Shown here: piece after piece, positions 56,031-64,000 of the stretch
Layout of the letters: each line of letters starts with the position of its first letter
Position numbering within the stretch: the stretch's first letter is position 1
Source of the DNA: Paramacrobiotus metropolitanus
Lineage: Eukaryota > Tardigrada > Eutardigrada > Parachela > Macrobiotidae
Assembly: GCF_019649055.1 (NCBI RefSeq)
Contig: NW_026570292.1
Location: forward strand, 656,741 to 720,740
Reading direction: 5' to 3'
Length of the DNA: 64,000 bases
The notes under the pieces: model-generated
The model's input: only the letters and a program-made list of their open reading frames with translations
The model's database searches: none
What the model was told of the DNA's origin: nothing
Program-made: the position numbers and the translations under genes

Positions 56031-56880
56031 TAAACAGTAAGCGAAGTGATAGTGATTTATATCCCAGGTAGTTTGCAGCATGCGAATGCGTACCTTGATC
56101 AACCACATCCATACATGCGATTTTGATGTTTTGCTCGGTTACATCAGTTTATCTGCACCTAGCGTACCCGTGCATTACATAATTATGACCGCGAAACAAA
56201 GCCATTTATTTTCACTTCGGCGGACGATAGTAACTAATTTATAATCTGCGCCATTACATTATACATACGTCTACGATCGTCGCTGCAAGGAGCAGACCTT
56301 GAAAGGAATCTCGATAACGAAGAATCCGTTTTGCAACTAAGAGATGACCGAAAATAATTGCTAATCAGTATTTTAAGTACATGAACAAAAATTTATTTAA
56401 TAAAAGCGTTTTTCAAGAATACAAAAATTAGGTTTTAATTTTAGCTCATATACGAGCTCGTAACTCGTAACTCATATATCATAACTCGTAACTCGTAACT
56501 CATATAGCTCGTAACTCATATATTTTAGCTCGTAACAATCAGGAATGCATGTTGTTGTACTCGTAGCAGCTAGGCCCTAGCTGCTAGGGCCGTAACACAT
56601 AAGTGCCGAAGATACATAGCATTGTAGCAGAATTTTGTAAGATCGCTCAGTTCAGCTAGAAGAGGCATCTCCGTCGACGATTTAACGATGAGATTATTCG
56701 TATCCGGAAACGCTACGCACTGCTCTTTGTTATGCATAGAAATGCTGACTGACTGAATTCGGCGCTTGACTAGAAATGTCACACTGGACCATTTCGAATA
56801 CGTCTTCACGGAGGTTCGCATGACTGGTTCATCCCACACTTTCCGAAATTTTAGGGCTTCCACAGCTGCGGTCAGCTTCC
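56031..56880. other. Intergenic with short repeat
   Basis: No gene recognised. A local repeat of CTCGTAACTC/ATATA words lies at about 56450-56545. A stretch near 56655-56715 (AGAAGAGGCATCTCCGTCGACGATTTAACGATG, given in outline) resembles the third-loop coding region of the 7TM gene, so a receptor relic of about 70 bp is present. Confidence 0.45.
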
Positions 56881-56881
56881 G

Positions 56882-57190
56882 TCACACGTTGCTGCCATTC
56901 AGCTTTGGCATCGCCGCAGTACACTTCCGGGTCGAAGTGGTCATTTCGGTTGTCAGCCGATTCACTGAGTAAGCCGAGGCGAGAAAGACCGCAAGGGCGA
57001 CCTTCTCAAGACTCCGGATTTCGAGGCCTCCTTCTGCAACCGGAAGCGATGCCGGTGTCCATTTCAAGTCTATGATGTTCACGTTCGTGAGTGCGGAAAG
57101 GCATTGGTCACGAATGATGATGCTGTCGCTTCTAAATGTCAACCCCAAAGACAACGAAGCTTGGCTGGAAGCGCCAGCTGCATCCTTGGG
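56882..57190 (-). mobile_element. LINE relic (post-RT region)
   Basis: Minus strand reads LTNVNIIDLKWTPASLPVAE, GGLEIRSLEKVALAVFLASA. This aligns with ICNVRMDAPAWRQASLPVRC and GGLGIRRVEELSLPAYLAS of the LINE at 52 kb. Decayed fragment. Confidence 0.75.
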
Positions 57191-57255
57191 ATATCTCTTA
57201 AACCATTCCGAATTAAGGATTGCTGTTGGTGTGTGCCAGGGAACATCGATCATTA

Positions 57256-57425
57256 CTGTAGCGGCTCGATAAAGTGGCACCACAGAGTTTGTACCGTATA
57301 CGAGAAATCAGCACACATGCACCGTGTGCATGCTCATGCGCTCGCAAGCACCAGCCGTGCACACTTTGCAAGTGCTGATTTCCCGTATACAAACTCTGTG
57401 GTGCCACTTGATCGAGCCGCTACAG
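57256..57425. mobile_element. 170-bp MITE with TA flanks
   Basis: Inverted ends CTGTAGCGGCTCGAT...AAGTGGCACCACAGAGTTTG pair over about 50 bp (one mismatch and a small indel by eye). Both ends abut TA (57254-57255 and 57426-57427), typical of Tc1/mariner-type MITEs. It lies between two LINE relics that point in opposite directions. Confidence 0.8.
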
Positions 57426-57529
57426 TACTCCGCACCGATGCATTTGCAAAGAATGAGGGGACGCTCGAGGCTAGCACGGCTTGAGCTGTAAGAAAAGTCG
57501 ATGCTGGAAGTCAAGACATAGCAGTTTAA

Positions 57530-57950
57530 ACGCCACGCATAAACGAGCTTTCGCTTCAGTCACCTTTAAGACTGAACTCGAGCCTTTGGGAATATCGGGA
57601 ACGAGGCGAAATGTTAACATGGGATGTCACATGGGTGATGTGCGTGTACGATGGCCCTATCACATATCGCAGTAACATCCACCCAAGCTGGCGCAGCAGC
57701 GGCGGAGGCCGAACGGAAGAAATCTTGAAGTACCAGAACATGATCACTCGGACCGGAAGCCTCTCGGCTGATCAGTGAACTGGGCACGATGATATGACAG
57801 GAAACAGGCAAGATACTTGCAACGGAGTATCTGCGCCAGAGGTTCAGCATCGAAGTTCAATGTGGAAACGCGGCATCCATCCTGAGAACGGCACCAGCCT
57901 CGGCTAATTTAGATCAAATCTTCTCTGTGATTCCGGCCTGTTTCCGCTGT
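57530..57950 (+). mobile_element. LINE relic (endonuclease and 3' end)
   Basis: Plus strand, in shifting frames: TELEPLGISGTRR, LTWDVTWVMCVYD, STQAGAAAAEAERKKS and YLRQRFSIEVQCGNAASI. These correspond in order to EPRG, WDVTCVDT, KAGAAADHAEAEKARK and FLKQNISLAIQRGNAASV of the 52-kb LINE. Heavily decayed. Confidence 0.75.
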
Positions 57951-58459
57951 CTATGGATGCTGTGTGGTGCTTCTGTTTTCATATGTTTAATCGATATCGG
58001 TAAACTGTATTATTGAAAGTACTGGATTTATACCTTCCAGTGTTATCAGTGTTTTGCTGTCTTTAATGTTTGTGCAAATATTACTTTGGGCACTTATGAG
58101 TCAAGAATTTTAAAAACCGCTTAGATTCCGCTTAGATGCGATTTTGATGTTTTGCTCGGTTATATCAGTTTATCTGCCAGCTAGCGCAGTTTATCTGTCA
58201 GCTAGCGCAGGTAGCGCACAGCTAGAGTTACCACCAACACCGAAGAGAAAAATAATGGCTACTCTAGTAAATATAAAACGATTTTCCTCACTATCGTAAT
58301 TGAATTTGACTGTACACTCATTACAAAATATCTCGAACTACTGAGCGGGGATTGTTTATGGGGTCTGTTGTGGCTGGCGTCAAACAGTTTTTGCAATTTG
58401 CATCATCCACGCGCGTCGCATAAAAATCGTTTCGGATTAAGGCATGCATGACCTTTAGA
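57951..58459. other. Intergenic, no gene seen
   Basis: Contains a direct repeat around 58185-58220 (CAGCTAGCGCAG-type words, also TTTTGATGTTTTGCTCGGTT as at 56120). Otherwise featureless; it serves as the 3' flank of gene E. Confidence 0.4.
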
Positions 58460-60376
58460 TTACCAAGGCACGAATAGCAATGCAGCCAGACATGCGCTCA
58501 CCATCAGCATTGATCCGCTTGTACGATGATCGGTGACTGCGGCACCACCAGGGCCTTCTGGCTTGACCGGCTTTGTTGTATCATCATCCTCTTCCGTCGG
58601 TTTGGTTGGCGCCGGTGTGCCACGAGGCGTAGTGCGGACCGTGGTACGGGCTGTGGTACGAGCAGTGGTACGCACCGTAGTACGGGGCGTGGCTGTGGTA
58701 GGAAAGCAGTCCTGCGCCGCCGGATTGGTGCAGCATCCATACTGTTCTAACGGTGGCAGGAGTTCCCCAGCCGACTCTACGGACCAGTACGATGTCGTGC
58801 TGGCCGTCCCACAGGTAAAGATCAATGAAAACGGTCGCGACACCGTTCGGTTGGCGAGTTCATGCGCCCAGCTGACAAAGTCCTTGACAGCACAACAAGC
58901 ACAGATTGTGCTGGTATCCGCTGGGCAGAAAGCGTTGTTAGCCATGAAAATATTTGAATCATTGGTTATGGGTAGGGTGTCGAGAATCGGACGGGATAAA
59001 AAATTTAACGAGTTCATACTAAGATCCACATGGTACAGCTGGCTGAACTGGTAGGGTCGGCTTAAGGTCAATGCACTCAGCTTAGGAACTTTCTGCATTT
59101 GCAGTGCGAGTTCCTGAAAACAAAAATTAATAGGTATATAATATTCATCTTTTACTTCAGGTACATTTTTATCCTTCCGTACGTTGTATTACACAACTTT
59201 TGCTTTGCATAACAATTGTACATACCTATACATTAGGCTACTATGTATGAGTACCCTTGTTAGCGCCGTACATACCTATACCTATACGCCGTACATACCC
59301 GTACATACCTATACATTAGGCTACTATGTATGAGTACCCTTGTTAGCGCATCGTCGAAAGTTTACTGTACTCGTACATTGTCTGTATAGTGTCTTATTTA
59401 TACTGTAATAGATTTCGACAATCTTTCTACCCGGGTAGCAAGGTAGGCAGCCTGCTATAGGCAACCACTTACTACGAGTGAGTTAGCCACCGGAGCGAAC
59501 ACTGCCCAATCCAAAGCGGTGATTTGGTTTTCATTTAGTTGGATTGTGTCCAACAGCGCAGGGCCTGACAGTGGTAAACTGGATAGACCTTGAAAAGCGG
59601 CTGGGTCGATCTGACTGATGTCGTTGTCCTGAAGGTCCAGGTTCCGCAAGTCAATAAATCCGTTAAGGAAGTTGGCGCCGAGTGTACCAATACGGCTGAA
59701 CTTCACATGTAAAGAAGTGAGCCTGCCTTTGACGTTGACTAAGAAGGCCTCGAAGGGGACACGCGTCCCTCGTTCCCTGGAAGTGGTACAATGAGACGGC
59801 TGTTAACGCGTTTAAATCGGCCGGTAACGGTGGGGCGTCATTGTGAATGGTATTCATTGATCGTCCAACAGCAACGGAGCTCAGCCTGCCTATGAGGATG
59901 GTCCTAACTTCCTTGGGAAATAAGGTAACATCGAAATTGCCCGGAATACTGTAGTTATCACTGCGAATGCACCTCACAGTGGTTCCATTGGGTGTTTGTA
60001 CGCAGTCGCTGTGAGGCAATGGCACGGGAACCGGGTCGTCTGTGTGGGAATAGAAAATACCGTTAAGAAACCAGTAAACGTTTGTATTCTTCATGCTTTG
60101 ACAAACAGAAAGGTGAACTAGATACAAAATCAATTCAAATACATAATACATGCCAAACTGCATAAAGGCGTAAGTGCGAGCATATAGCGCAATAATCAAT
60201 CCATACCTACAGCGCAAGTACATAGCGTAATAATTTTGTAATTATATTCTATCTAGCGCTGCATTTGTAAAATGTCTATCAAGCGTTAACTATTTTTTAC
60301 CTGCGTTTACTGCTGCTGACCAAACAATCAAGACCATACAGAAAGAAGCTGCGATGACACAGATTCCTGACCACAT
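58460..60376 (-). pseudogene. Type-2 LRR gene with 2-bp deletion in exon 2 (gene E)
   Basis: Exons 60301-60376 (MWSGICVIAASFCMVLIVW), 59473-60039 and 58460-59113. Exon 3 is open: LSMNSLNFLSRPI, FCPADTSTICACCAVKDFVSW, YGCCTNPAAQDC, a long TTVRTTART stalk and a hydrophobic end. Exon 2 is 567 bp, where C, D and F each have 569. The missing two bases are at about 59767 (GTCCCTCG versus GTTCCGTTCG in F), turning FQGTNGTRVPF into FQGTRDACP. This single lesion disables the LRR exon. The promoter block is intact at 60560-60635. Confidence 0.8.
59221..59347. repeat. Short direct duplication in intron 2 of gene E
   Basis: A unit of about 46 bp (CATACCTATACATTAGGCTA ... TGAGTACCCTTGTTAGCGC) occurs twice, separated by CCGTACATACC repeats. 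Confidence 0.75.
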
Positions 60377-60559
60377 TTTAGTAGCAGAAAATCTAACAGA
60401 AATTTATACGAGTATAAGTCAAGAAGCTATTGCTTAATTAACGGATTATCTGTACCTTGCTATTACAACACTTTTGACATTGCTTTATATTGTGAAGCAA
60501 AGCGGTTGGTGTTGCAGTGGCACCGTGTACGTAACAGACTCGCAGGTTAGTTGTTTGTT

Positions 60560-60635
60560 ATCCTTTTCGTTTATCGCCGATAATACAGAGGCATTGTGTT
60601 AAAAATGCCACTCGAGTTTGTCATAGTAGCACTAG
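60560..60635 (-). promoter_or_regulatory. Type-2 upstream block of gene E
   Basis: TTATCGCCGATAATACAG, GGCATTGTG...AATGCCACTC and GAGTTTGTCATAG lie about 190-260 bp from the ATG at 60376. They are shared with genes C, D and F. Confidence 0.5.
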
Positions 60636-60639
60636 CTGA

Positions 60640-61783
60640 TCAACACTTACCGAAGAGATAGTGACTCAGGTACAAGTACTTTGCAACATGCGAATGCGTA
60701 CCTTGATCAACTACATCCATATATGCTAATTTGAAGTTTTGCATGATCACCATAAGTTTATCTTTAATGGGTTTTGATTTTTGTGCATATAACATGTACA
60801 GTTAGAAATGCATGCACTAGCTAGAACTATAGCGCGTATGTGCCGAAGATACGTAGCAGAATTTCGTAAGATCGATAAATTCAGTAATTAATGTAACCAG
60901 GTTATTGCCACTGATTCATTGCACAGACTAATGCAGTGATCGCTGTCACAAGTGCAAATTTCCTAACGAATGAATGTGTCTTCGATGTAAGTGCAGTTTC
61001 CACCGTGAACCGTTTTCGACCCGTTTTACTGCCGAGAAACACATTAGTTTCAACTTGATCCTATTCATTAATTTGCCGTCGCTTGATTAGGCACGTCAGT
61101 TATCGCGAAACTGTACTTCCGTCTTGCCGGACGTCTTGTCGCACAATGTACCGCTAATTTCTTGCACCCCTCTCCCGTATGTTGCTGCACGCAGTTCATA
61201 TCCTGACAACAGCCGCTCGTTCTCCGCATCCGCACTTCCGGCACGCGCACGAACCGAGATGATGGCGCGTACTAACACAGAGAAAACTGCATGCCGGTCA
61301 CGAAAAAGTACACAATCATTAGGTATTGATTAGAAGAGTTGCGGGATCGCTTTTTATGATATATCCACGTACTAACCCAGGCAGGCCAGATCAATAACTG
61401 TATAACACAGTTATATTCCGTTGGCCGCGCGCTCAGCTGTCGTCTTTTTAATAAATATCCTTTCTAATCCACGGTGTGTGTATGATCCATCTTACAGGCA
61501 GCGCCCGTACGCCAGTGGAGATGTGAAATGTGCCAGCGGGACGTCCATAAACGTTAATCCCGGCGCCACTCATCCAGGCCCTAATCAAATCGCCTTACCA
61601 TATATACATTGTGCGCGAGATATTTCTCCCTTATGGGAAACATATATGCGCAGATATTTCGGTCAGAGGGATGAGCGTTTTTGTGTGCGGTTGATGGGTT
61701 ATTGATTCGACCGGTTGGCGTTGCTACATTTGACATTTGTGCGGGGTAAATACTGTGTAGACGGTGTGTATGGTGTGGAAACA
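60640..61783. other. Intergenic and 5' region of the membrane-protein gene
   Basis: No supported coding sequence. 61100-61280 is GC-richer and may be promoter or 5' UTR. CAGTTATATTCC and TATATACA words occur, but no convincing core promoter can be chosen. Confidence 0.35.
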
Positions 61784-63514
61784 ATGGAGGTGGAGGGTTA
61801 TGTTTTGGAGGGCATCCCGCGCCTCAAGTGTCTGTCCATTACGGAAATTGTCCTCGGTGGACTGGGCCTGATTGGAGCACTGGCTAGTGTTTCGGGTAGG
61901 CATATTTACTGTCTGCTGTAACAGCACACTTTGCTCTTATTGTGTACTTTTTGTAAAACCTGCTATCTAATGGCGCTTGATATTGTAGTGTCTGCAATCT
62001 ATAAACATAAATCAGAATTTATGGTGTGCGCTATACCGATAGAAATACATGTTAATTAAATTTATCGCTACGTAAATATATAAACGTTACGCGATTAAAA
62101 CATGCGACCACTGATAAGTTTCATGTTTAGACTGTCTGTCTTAAGCCAAATACATGTAAGTAGGGTAAAAAATGGAGGAGGTAGCGAAAGTAGTCGTTGA
62201 TTGATATACGTATACGGGAGAAAATATTGTGAGAAATTTCTGATGGAAAGATACGGTGAAGATGGCGTATCGATTTCCTGAACTTTTCGACTTTGTAGAG
62301 ATGTATTGCCGCGAGACATGCACTTCTCGTCGGCTTTTATACTCGCTACTGCAGTACAGTACATGCAGGCAGAAAAAACGGAAATTTTAACAATATTATT
62401 CTAACGCACACATATTGCATTTCGCATTGATTGACGTACACTTGAATATTACAGTCCAAGTCATTTATAGTAATTTAACGCATTTTTCCTGGTACAAATA
62501 CTACTGCAAAAATACTCCAAATATTTAATTAATGGACTTTCCAAATCACCTAATAGCTGGTGTGTAATTATATAGCGCAAACTGCGCTTATTCATCTTGC
62601 GGCTTTGTGATATACAGTATGTAACAGCGCACTGCAGCGCTTCAAAGCGGATCGATACCGACAGATAGGAGCCGAAAAACTTCTGTAATCAAAGGGAATT
62701 CTGATTGCGCGAATTAAAGTAATACGTTCATTAATGGGCTCAGTCATCAGAACCTTACGTCATCTTAATGAGTTTACTTCCTTTAAAAATATTGTAAAAA
62801 ATATTTTTGTTATCTGTAGTTGCAACATATGCTCGTAGTAGCACGAGATGTCCTGTATTTAAGTAAACGATAAATTAAATGGGCGTAAGAAAAAATTGTG
62901 TTTATTAAATTTCTTTCAAATTGTGCCGGGTGGCCGAAATTAATTGCTTTTAAACTGACGCTGTGTGGACTGTGGAGACCGGCGAATGCTTACGATCTCA
63001 CATTGACCCATGTAATCCTTTTTTTGGAAAATTTGTTGTGTACATTGCAATACGATACCGCATTAAATGCTACTCAGTAACCAATCCTTAATCAACAGTG
63101 GCAATTTTGTGGGGGCTGCAAAGGGCCACCGTTGCGCATGTTTGTCGCATTGCTGATGCACACATAATGCGCTTAATGGGCATGCATAAGTTATGATAGT
63201 ACGTACGATAACGCAGAGTATCTACGTGACCCCACGTAAAAACATGTAAATGTTGTTGTTCTAATGCAGAAATTCCCGTGTCCATGGCTATCGAATTGAT
63301 ATTCAACGTGTTGGTTATCGGTACCGGTTCCTACGGCGTCTACACCATCAACAAACTCCGTCAAGGGGAAGTGCTCAGCCGGCGTTTCTCCCACCTGATG
63401 AAGCTGAACATACTCGTTACCATTGCGCAGTGCCTGGAAATTGCTATGATCGTCATTGCCGGGGTAATCATCTGGCTAGTAATTTTGCTTGCGCATTTTA
63501 CAGCTTTCAAATAA
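61784..63514 (+). CDS. Small multi-pass membrane protein, unknown family
   Basis: Exon 1 61784-61895 begins MEVEGYVLEGIPRLKCLSIT, with TM1 ITEIVLGGLGLIGALASV. Exon 2 starts at 63270 after TGCAG and joins in phase 1. It reads EIPVSMAIELIFNVLVIGTG, SYGVYTINKLRQGEVLSRR, then MKLNILVTIAQCLEIAMIVI and AGVIIWLVILLAHF, stopping at TAA 63512. Alternatively a donor (GGGGTAATC) at 63474 leads to exons beyond the window. At least three membrane segments and short loops resemble a tetraspan protein, but no family motif is visible. Intron 1 (61896-63269) contains nothing else I can name. Confidence 0.5.
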
Positions 63515-64000
63515 TACCTACCAATTAGAAATCTTACACGGGCTGTAGACAGTCTTACATGGCCTATTTAATTTGAAAAGAAGCCGAGATTTCCTGGCTT
63601 CCCGGTAGGCTGGTTTCTGTGACCTTTGTAAATACTTTACAAATGTTCGGTTTACACAGGTATACCTTTAAATAAGGACTTTCCATTGTATATGTTTATC
63701 CAGTAACTATAGAAAATGTGACCACATGTTCGTATACTGCTGGAGAGACGAAAAACAAACAGTACTTTTTTACATGACACAAAAAAATAATATGAACACT
63801 CTGGTATCTGTAGTTAAGGATGCACGCTTAGAAGAACATTCCTGGCGGCTAGCAGTGAATAATGTTATGCGTTCGACGCAGTTTTTAACTATTTTTGGTA
63901 TCATCGATCATCGGTTTAATTGCTCAAATATATATTTAATGTAACGTTGCATTATACCGTATAAGACATTTTTAACAATCGCTAAATTTCTAATTAGATT
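63515..64000. other. No recognisable feature
   Basis: AT-rich; the open frame at 63726-63944 lacks motifs. It could be intron or 3' flank of the membrane-protein gene. Confidence 0.35.

Noticed and set aside
1-64000. tRNA and rRNA genes
   Set aside because: No cloverleaf with A/B box or rRNA core was seen on reading either strand, though a tRNA scan would be decisive.

Overview
The window looks like animal nuclear DNA. Genes have short GT-AG introns, often 100-300 bp, and separate promoters with no operon-like packing. There is a 7TM receptor gene, a DNA polymerase delta subunit-2 fragment, a CWF19L2-type splicing-factor fragment, a secreted leucine-rich-repeat (LRR) family, a gypsy LTR retrotransposon, REL-endonuclease non-LTR elements and several non-autonomous DNA transposons. 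A small ecdysozoan such as a tardigrade fits the style (intron-bearing GH16-like gene of a mostly bacterial type, lineage-specific LRR and GPCR duplicates), but I cannot fix the species from sequence alone.

Layout. 1-1.8 kb: 3' part of a GH16-like (concanavalin A-fold) gene. 2.5-5.7 kb: a deleted LRR gene followed by a near-perfect 1.31-kb tandem duplication holding a decayed GH16-like exon. 7-12.6 kb: three broken gene pieces that keep their introns (CWF19L2 C-terminus, POLD2 N-terminal half, AIG1/GIMAP-like GTPase without its native end), interspersed with six short dyad-symmetric elements. 12.4-14.6 kb: a decayed REL-type LINE that has replaced the 3' end of the GTPase gene. 15.9-17.3 kb: LRR pseudogene. 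17.8-24.7 kb: a 5'-truncated LINE split by a 6.4-kb gypsy element with identical-length 398-bp LTRs. 24.8-42.2 kb: a tandem segmental duplication of the unit [LRR relic - 7TM receptor - type-2 LRR gene - type-1 LRR gene]; copy 2 is enlarged by a 4.46-kb TIR element. 41.5-60.4 kb: further LRR genes and pseudogenes, a 3.9-kb LINE carrying its own 698-bp hAT-like insert, and smaller MITEs. 61.8-63.5 kb: a small membrane-protein gene.

The main theme is a family of secreted, probably GPI-anchored LRR proteins with two subfamilies. Type 1 has three exons, a Cys-rich C-cap and no stalk. Type 2 has three exons plus a Thr/Arg-rich stalk. I count nine recognisable members plus relics. Three are open throughout by my reading (27452-29599, 41495-42949, 46522-51809); the rest carry stops, frameshifts or truncations. 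Both subfamilies keep a fixed three-exon plan (signal peptide exon; exon 2; exon 3) and each has its own conserved upstream element. These features suggest active birth-and-death evolution of a surface or secreted recognition family, with transposons inserted in introns and promoters.

Caution: many breaks are single-base indels, several at homopolymers, including reciprocal ones in the two 7TM copies. Some pseudogene calls may therefore be assembly errors.
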